DNA of 64,000 nt from DATEOR01 sp963766725. GTDB lineage: Bacteria; Actinomycetota; Thermoleophilia; Gaiellales; Gaiellaceae. This document shows positions 25,450 through 35,293 of the stretch, in pieces. Where the stretch lies: the NCBI GenBank assembly GCA_963766725.1, contig CAVYBK010000017.1, positions 1 to 64,000 on the forward strand. Reading direction: 5' to 3'. The position numbers and the translations under genes are program-made. A model generated the notes under the pieces. That model did not search any database, was not told the origin of the DNA, and saw nothing but the letters and a program-made list of their open reading frames with translations. The first letter of the stretch is position 1. Each line of letters starts with the position of its first letter.

Positions 25450-26752
25450 CTAGGTGGCGAGCAGGGCCTTCTCGGCTTCGTACTCGTCGTCCGTCAGCGC
25501 GCCGCTCTCGTGGAGCGCAGCGAGGCGCTCGAGGCTCTCGACCCTCTCGTCGGCCGAAGCCCCGCTGCCACTTCGCCGTCGCCAGTGGAAGTCGTAGTGG
25601 CCGACCTCGTTCGGGAAGTCCCTGACCGTCTGCCTCCGCAGGATCTCGAGCCCCACAAAGGCGAGGATGACGAGGATCACGACGGCCAGGAAGCGGCGCG
25701 GCGTCCCGGCCGGCCCCCAGGCGAGGAAGATCAGAAGGACGGCGGCAAGGGTCCCGTGCACGATCAGCGCGTGGTCGCGAAAAGCGGGCGCCAGCCATTT
25801 GCGGCCCGCCGTCGCGCGTTTTCCGGGGCCCGAGAACCACATCGCGACCACGGTCACGAGCCCGACGAAGATCCCGGCCACCGCCGACTGTGCGAGCAGT
25901 GACGTGAGCACGGTCCAGACGTCTTTCGCCGCCGCTCTCACCGACTCCGTCTGCGACGAGGTTGTCGATGACCGCATTGCCCACGACCCTGCGGATGGCG
26001 AGGATGAGGAGCCCGATGATCACCAGGCTCCAGGCGATGTTGCGAATCGTCGGCCGCCGCCTACCGGCCGCGAGGTAGACCGCGCCCGCCCACAGGGCGA
26101 CGCCAAGGACGAACGGCCAAAACGAGAGCGCCTTCAGCCACTTGACGATCTTTTGGGCTGTGCTCAGCTGATCGGACTTCAGAATCGTGATCGGCTCGAT
26201 CCGACCCTGGAGCGCTCCCGCCGCACCCTCGCCTGCGCCGATCGCCCCGGTCACGTCGGTAACGATCTGGTCGAGGTTCAAGACCACGTTGCCGTCGGTC
26301 AGCTGCAGGCGCTCGGTGTTCCCCTCGAGGAGGTCGACGATCTGGGCGTTGACCGCCCGGTTCGCCGAGCGCCAGAGCTCCTGCACGCGCGGCCGCGCGA
26401 GCGCCCGAGCGACCGCGTCGTAGGCGACTCCGCGGAGCTGAGCGGAGATCGGGCCTGCCAGCGGCTTCAGCTGCTCGGGCAGCGCTTCCTCGAGGCGCGC
26501 CTCGGCGTCGCTCGCCGTGTAGGCCTGGTCGACGATGTAGACGGAGAGGACGTTGCGGACGTCTTCGCTCTGCAGGAGCTGGGAGCTCGTGTTCGCCCAC
26601 TCGTCCTCGTCGAGCGCGACGTCGCGAATCCAGATGCTCAGCGTCGAGATGAAGATGCAGAGGGCGCCCAGGACGACGAGCGCCAGCACTCCCACGCGCC
26701 GCCGGCGACTCCCCTTCTCGGTCTTCGCGGGGGCCTTGCTCTTGTCGCTCAC
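25450..26752 (-). CDS. Integral membrane protein with C-terminal SHOCT domain (frameshifted)
   Basis: N-terminal cytoplasmic Lys/Arg tail, helix RVGVLALVVLGALCIFIST, a ~170-residue extracytoplasmic part (from WIRDVALDEDEWANTSSQLL), then four to six further helices and a C-terminal SHOCT segment ERLAALHESGALTDDEYEAE. The frame changes once near 25955, between VVGNAVIDNLVADG and SVRAAAKDVWTVLTSLL. The GTG at 26752 begins a natural lysine-rich N-terminus. Its start is 52 bp from palindrome site 3 and divergent from another SHOCT gene. Function unknown. Confidence 0.72.
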
Positions 26753-26803
26753 GCAGGTGACCTTCGCGCAGGCGAGGCCGGGGAGCCTCACCCGCGCGGC
26801 CGG

Positions 26804-26817
26804 TTCACCCGGGTGAA
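26804..26817. promoter_or_regulatory. TTCACCCGGGTGAA palindrome, site 3 (bidirectional)
   Basis: Perfect copy of the site-2 palindrome, placed between the divergent membrane-SHOCT gene (start 26752) and the PLDc_N-SHOCT gene (start 26908). Distance to the minus-strand start is nearly the same as at site 2 (52 against 54 bp). Confidence 0.72.
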
Positions 26818-26907
26818 ACGGGTCTACAGGTGGCGACTGCCTCGGGACGGTGACAGAATCTCGACGCGGGCAGAGCGACCCCGCAATGCCCCTCGGAAAG
26901 GAGAAAG

Positions 26908-27282
26908 ATGGTCTTAGCGGAAACGACGTTCCTCGACGTCTTCTGGTACTCGATCCTGTTCTTCTTCTGGATCATGGCGATCTGGATCTTCATCGCCCTG
27001 ATCTCGGACATCATCAGGCGGGACGACCTGTCGGGCGGGAAGAAGGCGGTGTGGATCGTCTTCATGATCATCCTGCCGTTCATAGGCTGTCTGACGTACA
27101 TCATCGCTCGTCCGAAGATGACGGCCCAGGACGTCCGCATGGCCACGCAGGCCGAGGCCGCGCAGCGCGCCGCAGCCGGCGTCTCGAGTGCCGACGAGCT
27201 GAAGAAGCTCAGCGACCTCCGCAGCGCGGGCGTCATCAACGACGCGGAGTACGAGGATCTGAAGAAGAAGGCGCTCGCCTAG
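26908..27282 (+). CDS. PLDc_N and SHOCT domain membrane protein
   Basis: 124-residue protein: two transmembrane helices typical of the cardiolipin-synthase N-terminal (PLDc_N) module, YSILFFFWIMAIWIFIALIS and AVWIVFMIILPFIGCLTYII, then a linker rich in Ala and a SHOCT tail DELKKLSDLRSAGVINDAEY. Such proteins are frequent in actinobacterial stress clusters, with no known biochemical role. The ATG follows GGAAAGGAG. Downstream DUF7144 paralog 3 starts 75 bp later, likely same transcript. Confidence 0.85.
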   Translation: MVLAETTFLDVFWYSILFFFWIMAIWIFIALISDIIRRDDLSGGKKAVWIVFMIILPFIGCLTYIIARPKMTAQDVRMATQAEAAQRAAAGVSSADELKKLSDLRSAGVINDAEYEDLKKKALA

Positions 27283-27356
27283 GCGCCAGTCGAGGCTGGG
27301 CGCGGGCGTCCTCGTGACGGCCGCGCCGCGGCCGCAAGCGACAGAAAGGAAATGCG

Positions 27357-27830
27357 ATGAGCACGAGAGTCACCTCAGGCCCGACCGGTTGGGCGGTCTT
27401 CGCGGGGACGGTGCTCGCCATCGTCGGGGCGTTCAACATCATCTACGGGCTCGCGGCGATCTTCCGCGACGAGGTCATCACGACGACCGGAAGCGCCGTG
27501 ATCGTCTGGGACGTCACGAAGTGGGGCTGGATCCTCCTGATCTTCGGGATCCTCCAGCTCCTCGCCGGAATGGCGCTCTTCGCGGGCGCGAGCTGGGCAC
27601 GCTGGTTCGCGGTCGTGCTGGCCGGCCTCAACGCGATCGGCAACGTCGGGTTCCTCACCGTGCAGCCGATCTGGACGACGCTGATCATCGCGCTCGACAT
27701 CCTCGTCATCTACCAGCTGACGGCCCGTTGGGAGGCGGTGGACCCCGCCTACTACGAGTCCTATGACGACGCGACGAGAGGCGCGAGCTCCGCGCGCGAC
27801 CAGGCGACACGCGCCCGCACCGGCCTCTAG
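27357..27830 (+). CDS. DUF7144 family membrane protein, paralog 3
   Basis: 157-residue four-helix membrane protein: TGWAVFAGTVLAIVGAFNII, GLAAIFRDEVITTTGS, WGWILLIFGILQLLAGMAL, FAGASWARWFAVVLAGLNAI, and a last helix LIIALDILVIYQL. It has a longer polar C-terminus than its paralogs. ATG at 27357 follows GAAAGGAAA. Last gene of the site-3 plus-strand transcript. Confidence 0.83.
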   Translation: MSTRVTSGPTGWAVFAGTVLAIVGAFNIIYGLAAIFRDEVITTTGSAVIVWDVTKWGWILLIFGILQLLAGMALFAGASWARWFAVVLAGLNAIGNVGFLTVQPIWTTLIIALDILVIYQLTARWEAVDPAYYESYDDATRGASSARDQATRARTGL

Positions 27831-27971
27831 CTTTCCCCTGCAAAACGCGGCACCAAGGCTGCCGCCCTCCATCGGCCTGGCCGGACATCGCGCCGAGGAC
27901 CAATTAGGTCAAATGTCCCGAATGGGGCGCGCTAACATCTGCGCCAGGGGGCTGTTCGAGCGAGAGGGAGC

Positions 27972-29586
27972 GTGGAGGCCGACGTCCAGCAGCTAGCGCA
28001 ACCGGCGCCGACGTGGCGGGCCAGCGACACGCTGCTCCGATCGACGCTCGTCCGCCGCATCGCGGCGATCCTCCTTCTTGCCCTCGCCTACTACGGAGCC
28101 GCGAAGCTCGCCCAGAGCCTCCGCTACACGGCCTCGGTGAGCGCGGTCTGGCCGCCGGCAGGCGCTCGGGATCGCCGCGCTCTACCTCTGGGGCTTGCGG
28201 CTCTGGCCCGGGGTCTTCATCGCCGAGATCGCGGTCAACGCCCAGCTCCTCACGGGCGAGCACGCCCTGCCGTTCTGGAGCGTCGTCGGCCAGCAGACCG
28301 GGAACATGCTCGAGATCATCGTCGGCGCGATCCTGTTGCGGCGGTTGATCGGGCCCAATGCGGCGCTCGACCGGGCGGATCAGATCATCGGCATGCTCGT
28401 CGCGCTCGTGACAGCCACCGCGATCAGCGCCGTCTGTGGAACGGTCTCCATGCTCGCGGGCGGCGTCATCGACTGGTCGGAGGCCGTCACGTTCTGCCGC
28501 ACCTGGTGGCTGGGCGACACGGCGGGCGGGCTGATCGCGCTTCCGCTCATCCTCACGTGGGCTGGCGACCCCCGCGGCTCCTTCCGGCGCATGTGCACCT
28601 GGGAGGGCGGCCTCCTCATCCTGACCGTGGTGGCTTTGAGCGTGCTCTCCATCTCCGCCAACGAGCCGGTCACCTACCTCGTCTTTCCCGCGCTGATCTG
28701 GGCTGCGCTGCGCTTCGGGCCCCCTGGGGCAACGCTCTCGGTCACGCTCGCCGCCGGGGCGGCCATCGCCTTCACGGCGAACGAGCTCGGCCCCTTCTTC
28801 AGGCAGCCGATCGACGACAAGGCGTTGAGCACTCAGCTCTACATCGCCGTCGCCGCGCTCACGACGTTGTTCGTCGGGGCGCTCGTCGGCGAGCGGCAGC
28901 GTTCGGTCACGGAGCTCAAGGAGGCGAAGCAGCGGGAGGGCGACCGGGCGGTCGCGGAGCGCCACCGCATCGCACGCGAGCTCCACGACTCCGTCTCGCA
29001 GGCGCTCTTCTCGACCGTTCTCCATACGCGCACCGCGGAGCGGGATCTCGAGAAAGAAGGGCTCGATCCTCAGGGGCCGGTCGCCCGCTCCTTGGACGCG
29101 ATCGCCGAGCTCACCGCGGGCGCGCAGCGAGAGATGCGCGTTCTTCTCTTCGAGCTGAACGGCACGGTGGGCGACGAGGAGCTCGTGGCCGGCCTCGCCC
29201 GGCATGCCTCGACCGTGGGCACCCCGGAGGGGCTGACCGTCGCCGTACACGGCCCCCAGCAGCGCCTGCCGCTCGCCCCGGAAACGGAAGCCCAACTGCT
29301 CGCCATCGGCCGGGAGGCGATCGCCAACGTGGTCAAGCACTCGGCCGCCCGAAAGGCGTGGGTGCATGTGGACGCACGAGACGGGTCCGTGTTGATGGAG
29401 ATCGGGGACAACGGCAACGGGTTCGACGCGAGCCTCGATCACCCCGGGCACTACGGCCTCCAGTCGATGCGCACGCGCGCCGCGGAGGCGGGCGCGTTGC
29501 TGACGATCCGGAGCGTTCCCGGGCGCGGGACCATCGTGCGCGTCCAGCTTTCGGACGCGGACGGAGGGAACGGCGCTGGAGCCTGA
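27972..29586 (+). CDS. MASE1-type sensor histidine kinase (frameshifted)
   Basis: Membrane sensor kinase of the NarX/DegS class. About eight helices form a MASE1-like sensor (LLALAYYGAAKLAQSLRYTA, SAVWPPAG, then GIAALYLWGLRLWPGVFIAE), followed by a HisKA_3 dimerisation box with phospho-acceptor His in RHRIARELHDSVSQALFS and a HATPase with N-box EAIANVVKHS and G-box DNGNGF. A single frameshift near 28165 lies between VWPPAG and LGIAAL. GTG at 27972 is used. Partner response regulator begins 13 bp after its stop. Confidence 0.83.
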
Positions 29587-29599
29587 CACCGTCATCCGA

Positions 29600-30265
29600 G
29601 TGCTCGTCGTAGACGACCACGAGGTGGTCCGCCGCGGTCTGCACGCGTTCCTCGACGGCGAGCCCGACCTCGAGGTCGTCGCCGATGCGGGCGGGGGAGA
29701 GGAGGCGCTCGACGTCTGTGCGCGACTCGACTCCGAGGGGCGCGCTCCCGACGTCGTCCTCATGGACCTGCAGATGTCGCCCATGGACGGGATCGAGACC
29801 ACGCGCCGGGTCAGGGACCGCTACCCCGGGGTCGAGGTCGTCGCCTTGACGTCGTTCGCCGAGAAGGAGCGGGTCCGTGCGGCGCTGGAGAGCGGAGCCT
29901 CCGGCTATCTCCTGAAGGACTCCGAGGCGGCCGAAGTCGCGGCCGCCGTGCGCTCGGCGCACAGGGGCGAGATCCAGCTCGACCCCGCCGTGACGAAGCC
30001 GCTCATCACCGACCTGAGCTCGGGCGGGAACGACATCACATCGCTCCTCACCAGCCGCGAGCTCGAGGTCCTGCGCCTGGTCGGTGCCGGCAAGGCGAAC
30101 AAGGAGATCGCGGCAGAGCTCGTCATCAGCGAGCGCACCGCCCGAACTCACGTGTCGAACGTCCTGCGCAAGATCGGCGTGAGCTCGAGGACTCAGGCGG
30201 CCGTCCTCGCCGTCCGCGAGGGGTTGGTCGCGCCGCCCGAGCACGAGGGGGCCCGGCTCGGGTGA
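29600..30265 (+). CDS. NarL/LuxR-type response regulator
   Basis: 221-residue regulator with a receiver domain (VDDHE acidic pocket, phospho-acceptor Asp56 in VVLMDLQM, Thr/Lys switch residues in ALTSF and YLLKDSE) and a LuxR helix-turn-helix (LTSRELEVLRLVGAGKANKE, RTARTHVSNVLRKIG). The GTG at 29600 gives a slightly short N-terminus (family proteins begin I-R-V-L-V-V-D-D), so an unusual upstream start is possible. Pairs with the MASE1 kinase; its TGA overlaps the GTG of the next regulator. Confidence 0.9.
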   Translation: MLVVDDHEVVRRGLHAFLDGEPDLEVVADAGGGEEALDVCARLDSEGRAPDVVLMDLQMSPMDGIETTRRVRDRYPGVEVVALTSFAEKERVRAALESGASGYLLKDSEAAEVAAAVRSAHRGEIQLDPAVTKPLITDLSSGGNDITSLLTSRELEVLRLVGAGKANKEIAAELVISERTARTHVSNVLRKIGVSSRTQAAVLAVREGLVAPPEHEGARLG

Positions 30266-32516
30266 GCCGGTGGCCCCTCCTCGGTGAAGGCGATCGGGGA
30301 GGCGGCGGCGTCGGCCTTCTCCTGGAGACGAAGCTGCGCGGCTTCTCTCCCTCGCCCGAGATGATCGTGCGCCCGCGGCTCAGCGCCCGGCTCATCGGCT
30401 CGGACGCAGTCGCTCGTCCTCTTCGCCGCGCCGCCGGGGTTCGGGAAGACGACCCTCCTCGCGCAGTGGCGCGAGCTCGACGAGCGCCCGTTCGCCTGGT
30501 TCACAGCCGATTCCGCCGACAGCGACCCGGTCGCGCTCTGGACCGGGATCGTCGAGGCGATCCGCCGCGTCCGCCCGGATTTCGGAGACGCCGCCGAGGT
30601 CGCGCTCCAGGCCCGCCACGTCGACGTGCACGACGCGCTGATCCCCGTCGTCGTCCGGGAGCTCGAGTCGCTTCCGGGCGAGCTCGTCCTCGTCCTCGAC
30701 GACTACCAGGCGGTCGACAACTCGGCCTGCCACGCCTCGCTCGCCTACTTCATGGAGGCGAAGCCGAGGAACGTCCAGCTCGTCATCGCGAGCCGCGCCG
30801 ATCCGCCGATCCCGGTCGCGAAGCTCCGCGCCGACGCGCGCCTGCTCGAGCTGCGCGCGCTCGACCTCTGCTTCACGAAGGACGAGGAGGCGGTCTTCCT
30901 CAACGAGCAGCTGGCCCTCGGGCTCGGCCCCGAGAGCCTCGAGGTCCTGCACGGACGTACCGAGGGCTGGCCCGCCGGGGTCTACCTCGCGTCGCTCTCC
31001 CTGCGTCAGAGCACCGATCCGGACGGGTTCGTATCCGCCTTCGACGGCTCGAACCGCCACGTCGTCGACTACCTGACCGAGGTCGTTCTCGGCTCGCTGG
31101 ACGCGCAGCCAGCGGGACTTCCTGCTCCAGACCTCGATCCTCGACTCGTTCTCGGCTCCGCTCTGCGACGCGGTGACCGGGCGGCGTGGCTCGGCGACGC
31201 GCCTGGCGGAGCTCGAGCGCGCCAACCTCTTCCTGATTCCGCTCGACGACCGCCGCGAGCGGTACCGCTACCACCAGCTCTTCGCCGATCTGCTCCGCGC
31301 CCAGCTCGCCCAGCGCGAGCCCGGGCTCGTCCCCAAGCTCCACAAGCGCGCGTACGAGTGGCTCGCCGAGGAGGGAGAGACGGACGCGGCCGTCCGCCAC
31401 GCACTCGCCGCCGGCGAGGTCGACGCAGCGGTCGGGCTCGTCGCCGGGCAATGGCTTGCCGATCCCCACGCGCATCTCGGCCGCGGGGACGAGACGGTTC
31501 GCCGCCTCGAGGGCTTCCCCGCCGAGGCCGTCGCGGAGGACCCGCGCCTCGTTCTCCTGCGGGGATGGGCGCAGGGGATGGCCGGAAAGCGGGCCGATTT
31601 CGACGAAGCGCTGGCCATCGTGCGGGAGTCCGAGGAGAAGCTCCCCGACGGGACGGCCGTCGGCGACGCAGCCACCGTGGTGCGCGCGTGCTTTTCGTGG
31701 GGCGATGCCGCCGGTGCGCTCGCCGCCGCCGAAGCGGCCGCCGAGCTCGAGGACCGCCTGCCGGCATCCTGGCACCCGGTCCTGGCGCTGGCCCTCGGGC
31801 GGTCGCGATATCTCGTCGGCGACCACGACGGGGCGGAGGCGCCCCTCGAGTCGGCGGTCTCGTCCGGCCATCACGCCGACCGCCCGCTGGTCGCGGCAAC
31901 TGCACAGGCTCTTCTTGCCCGCATCGCGCTCGCCCGCGACGATGTCGACCTCGCCGAGCAGAGGGCGCTCGCAGCGGTGGCGTCCCTGGAGCTCCAGGAC
32001 CTCGCCGACCAGCCCGGCGCCGGGACGGCGTACGTGGCACTCGGAGCGGTGGTCGCGCGGCGCGGCCGCACCGAGGAGGCCGGGGACCTGCTCGTCCGCG
32101 GTCTCGCCCGCCTACGGCGCCACGGCGACGTCCTCGCGATCGCCGATGCGCTGCTCGTCTTTGCGCCGGTGCGGCGAGCCCTCGTCTCCCTCACGTCGGC
32201 GCGGAGCCTCATCGAGGAGGCAAGGCTCCTCCTCGCGGAGTGCGCCGACCCCGGGGCCGTCGGCGTCGAGCTCGAGGAGGTCGCCCGCTCGCTGACCCCG
32301 GCTCATCGGCGGATCGACGGCGAGAGCGAGCTCACCGAGCGGGAGCTCGAGGTCCTCCGCTATCTCGCCGAGGGGATCCCGAAGCGCGACATCGGAACCG
32401 CGCTCTTCCTCTCGTACAACACGATTCACTCGCACACGAAGTCGATCTACCAGAAGCTCCGCGTCTCCTCGCGCGACGCCGCCGTGGCCCGGGCCCGCGA
32501 GCTCGGCGCGCTCTAG
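30262..32516 (+). CDS. Large ATP-binding LuxR regulator, MalT-like (two frameshifts)
   Basis: Reconstructed protein of about 750 residues. Early Walker A APPGFGKTTLLAQWREL near residue 55 and Walker B LVLVLDDYQAVD form a signal-transduction ATPase (STAND) module; a long helical TPR-like region follows; the C-terminus is a LuxR helix-turn-helix (LTERELEVLRYLAEGIPKRD, NTIHSHTKSIYQKL). Frame changes near 30405 and 31107 split the reading. Its GTG overlaps the response-regulator stop (GTGA), making a kinase-regulator-regulator unit. Inducer unknown. Confidence 0.82.
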
Positions 32517-33314
32517 CTAGTTCACGAGCTTGCGCTCCATCGCGTAGATCGCGATGCGCCACATGAGGAGCCCAAATGCGACGAGGAAGGCGACGTTCCA
32601 GACATCCGCCCAGCCTTCGAAGCCAAAGGCCGCGTGGCGGACGAGCTGGACGCAGTGGTAGAGGGGGTTGAGCTGCGCGAGCGTCTGCGCCCACTGCGGC
32701 AGTGTGTCGATGGGGAAGAACGTGCCCGCCACCAAGAAGAGCGGGGTGAGGACTGCGCTGATGATGTAGCTGAAGTTCTCAATTGACTTGGCGAACCCGG
32801 CCGCCATGATCCCGAACGACGCCCAGCCATAGCCGGCGAGGAAGCCGATGAACGGCACGGTGAGCATTCCCCACGCGGGCGGGAGCCCGAAGAACATCGC
32901 GACGATGAGCGGCACGCAGCCGTACACGCCAGCCCGCATAGCGATCCACAGAGCCTCGGCCGTGACGAGCTCCTCGGTGTCGACCGGGGCGGCCAGAATG
33001 GCGTCATATGTATGTTGAAAGTTGTATTTGACGAACGTCCCGAACATGGCAGGGAAGGCGCTCGAGAAGAGGACGGCGGTGGCCACGGTGCCCGTCCCGA
33101 CGAACTCGACGTAGTCGTAGCCGCCGATCGTCGAGACGAGGGAGCCGAAGCCGAAGCCGAAGGCGAGCAGGTAGATCGTCGGCTCGACCGTCGAGGAGAA
33201 GGTGGCCGAGCGCCAGTACGACGAGAAGTTGACGACCTCCCGCACGAGCACGCCGGTGAGGGCCGGCCGCTCGAGCCGGCCGATCCGCACCGCGCGGGCG
33301 GCACGCGTGGCCAT
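32517..33314 (-). CDS. ABC-2 type transporter permease (NodJ/DrrB-like)
   Basis: 265-residue permease with six hydrophobic segments. LVREVVNFSSYWRSATFSST, EPTIYLLAFGFGFGSLV, YDAILAAPVDTEELVTAEAL and NFSYIISAVLTPLFLVAGTF with PLYHCVQLVRHA near the C-terminus match the NodJ/ABC-2 exporter type used for drugs, lipids or polysaccharides. The ATG shares one base with the ATPase stop (TGATG). Functions with the upstream ATPase; cargo unknown. Confidence 0.9.
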   Translation of the reverse strand: MATRAARAVRIGRLERPALTGVLVREVVNFSSYWRSATFSSTVEPTIYLLAFGFGFGSLVSTIGGYDYVEFVGTGTVATAVLFSSAFPAMFGTFVKYNFQHTYDAILAAPVDTEELVTAEALWIAMRAGVYGCVPLIVAMFFGLPPAWGMLTVPFIGFLAGYGWASFGIMAAGFAKSIENFSYIISAVLTPLFLVAGTFFPIDTLPQWAQTLAQLNPLYHCVQLVRHAAFGFEGWADVWNVAFLVAFGLLMWRIAIYAMERKLVN

Positions 33315-34213
33315 CAATCGATCTCCTCGCCGGTGAGGAGGACGAAGACGTCTTCGAGGTTGGCCGGGCGCCGTTCGCCCTCGGGCGCCTTCCCGTCCGC
33401 TCCGTCGACCCCGAGCACGGCGATGCTCGTCCCGGTGCGCCGGGTGAGGAAGCCGTCGGTTCGCGCCTTCGCCTCGGCTTCGGCGAGCTGCGACGGAGAG
33501 CCGTAGACCTCGACGGCGGTCCGGCCCGCGTGCTTCGCGATCAGCTCGGTCGGCTGCCCGGCGGCGATCCCCTCGCCGTGCGACATGATCAGGACGGTAT
33601 CCGCGAGGCGCTCGGCTTCCTCGATGTAGTGCGTCGACATGAGAATCGTCGTCCCCTCCGCGCGGAGCGCGTCGATGAGCGCCCAGAGCTCTTGCCGCAC
33701 CTGCGGGTCGAGGCCGACGGTCGGCTCGTCGAGGAGGACGAGGCGTGGCCGGTGGACAAGGGCGCGCGCGATGAGGAGCCGGCGGCGCATCCCGCCCGAG
33801 AGCTTGTCCACGCGCGTGTCGCGCCGGTCGCCGAGGTTGGCCATCTCGAGCGCGGCCTCGATGGCCGCACGCCGCTCGGCGCGTCCGATGCGGTAGAGGT
33901 GCGTGAAGACGAGCAGGTTCTGCTCGACGGTCAGCGTCACGTCGAGGTTGTCGAGCTGCGGTGCGACGCCGCACTCGGCGCGCGCGGCCTTCGACTCCTC
34001 GGGCAGGCGGAAGCCGAGCACCTCGAGCTCGCCCTCGTCCGCGATCGCCTGCGCGGTGAGGAGGCGCATCGTCGTCGACTTGCCCGCGCCGTTGGGCCCG
34101 AGCAGGCCGACACACGTGCCTTCGGGCACGTCGAGGTCGAGGCCGTTCACGGCCGTGATGGGGCCGTAGCGCTTCACCACGCCCCGCAATCGGATCGCCA
34201 GCCCGTCGCGCAC
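33314..34213 (-). CDS. ABC exporter ATP-binding protein (NodI/DrrA-like)
   Basis: 299-residue ABC ATPase. Walker A GLLGPNGAGKSTTMRLL (about residues 37-53), signature LSGGMRRRLLIARAL, Walker B RLVLLDEPTVGLDP and the switch histidine in STHYIEEAE are intact. A C-terminal ~70-residue extension with the AVLGVDG and RPANLEDVFVLLTG segments is typical of DrrA/NodI proteins. GTG at 34213 is the best start. Divergent from the second AraC-type gene by 54 bp, so that regulator could also influence this exporter. Confidence 0.92.
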   Translation of the reverse strand: MRDGLAIRLRGVVKRYGPITAVNGLDLDVPEGTCVGLLGPNGAGKSTTMRLLTAQAIADEGELEVLGFRLPEESKAARAECGVAPQLDNLDVTLTVEQNLLVFTHLYRIGRAERRAAIEAALEMANLGDRRDTRVDKLSGGMRRRLLIARALVHRPRLVLLDEPTVGLDPQVRQELWALIDALRAEGTTILMSTHYIEEAERLADTVLIMSHGEGIAAGQPTELIAKHAGRTAVEVYGSPSQLAEAEAKARTDGFLTRRTGTSIAVLGVDGADGKAPEGERRPANLEDVFVLLTGEEID

Positions 34214-34233
34214 GATTTCAGCATGCCAGTTTG

Positions 34234-34267
34234 AACTTCTCGCCCGGTTCGACGTCTGAACGAATAA
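34234..34267 (+). promoter_or_regulatory. Conserved leader of AraC/binding-protein cassette, copy 2
   Basis: AACTTCT, nine bases, CGACGTCTGAACG directly before the GTG start, matching copy 1 in blocks and spacing. The right block also contains GTTC-gacgtct-GAAC, a short inverted repeat. The region is shared with the divergent ABC exporter promoter. Confidence 0.45.
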
Positions 34268-35176
34268 GTGCAGGCAGACACGATCCACCGGACCCTGTTC
34301 GAAAACGAGCGGATCGTCCTCGGAGAGTTCTGGTGCCCGCCCGAAAGCCGCTGTTGGCACGGGCTCAACAGCGTCTCGGCGGTGCCCCACGTGATCTTCC
34401 CGCGGACACCCGTGACCATCCGCCAGCTCGGGCGCGAGCCGGTCGTCTGCGATCGCAACCACGTGCTCTTCTTCAACCCGGGACAGCGCTTCTTCCGCTC
34501 GCTGCGAAGCCGCGACGGCGACCGCTCCTACTACGTCGAGCTCGCGCCCGAGCTCATGTTCAACCTCGCGCGGCTGACGAGCTTCCCGTTCGCGTTCGGG
34601 CCGTGCGACCCCGACGTGTTCCTCCTCCAGCGGCTCGCCGTGCGGCACCTCCGCGAGCCGAGCCCCGATCCGCTCCTGGTCGAGGAGAGCATCACCGAGT
34701 CGGTCGGCATGGCCCTCGAGCGGGCGCGGCGCTTCCACGGCCTCCGCGCGAAGGGAAGAGAGGCGACGCGGGCGGCGCACCGGGAGATCGTCGACCAGAC
34801 GAAGGAGCTCCTCGCCGCGCGGTTCCGGGAACGGCTCACGATGGGCGAGATCGCAGGCGCGATCGGCGTCTCGCGCTTCCACCTGAGCCGCGTGTTCCGC
34901 TCCAGCACAGGCTTCTCTCTGCACGGCTACCGGAACCAGCTGCGGCTGCGAGCCGCGCTCGAGCGCATCGCCGATCCCGAGACCCGGCTGCCCGCCCTCG
35001 CCGCTGAGCTCGGGTTCTCGGGTCACAGCCATTTCACGGCGGCGTTCCGCGAGACGTTCGGCGTGGCCCCCTCCGAGCTGCGCGGACGGGTGACACGGTC
35101 GCGGCTCCAGGACGTTCTCGGGCGCCATTCGGCTAGCAGGATCGTGCCTCTTTCGGCCGCCTCGGGCTGCGACTGA
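34268..35176 (+). CDS. AraC-family transcriptional regulator, copy 2
   Basis: Intact 302-residue paralog of the gene at 35. N-terminal cupin-like sensor (GEFWCPPESRCWHGLNSVS; FPRTPVTIRQLGREPVVCDR) and C-terminal AraC double HTH (EIAGAIGVSRFHLSRVFRSS; LAAELGFSGHSHFTAAFRET). GTG start matches copy 1. It lies upstream of an intact solute-binding lipoprotein gene and probably activates it; the sensed ligand may be the transported peptide or a derivative, which is inference. Confidence 0.9.
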   Translation: MQADTIHRTLFENERIVLGEFWCPPESRCWHGLNSVSAVPHVIFPRTPVTIRQLGREPVVCDRNHVLFFNPGQRFFRSLRSRDGDRSYYVELAPELMFNLARLTSFPFAFGPCDPDVFLLQRLAVRHLREPSPDPLLVEESITESVGMALERARRFHGLRAKGREATRAAHREIVDQTKELLAARFRERLTMGEIAGAIGVSRFHLSRVFRSSTGFSLHGYRNQLRLRAALERIADPETRLPALAAELGFSGHSHFTAAFRETFGVAPSELRGRVTRSRLQDVLGRHSASRIVPLSAASGCD

Positions 35177-35293
35177 GGCCCGCTCCCACGCGCCTCGGGC
35201 GCTGTTTACCGACCGCGCAACAACGTGTCAGCCCGGCCAAACACGGTGGGCAAGACCGCGTCTTCACTCCTCGACGACACCAAGGAGGCAGGC

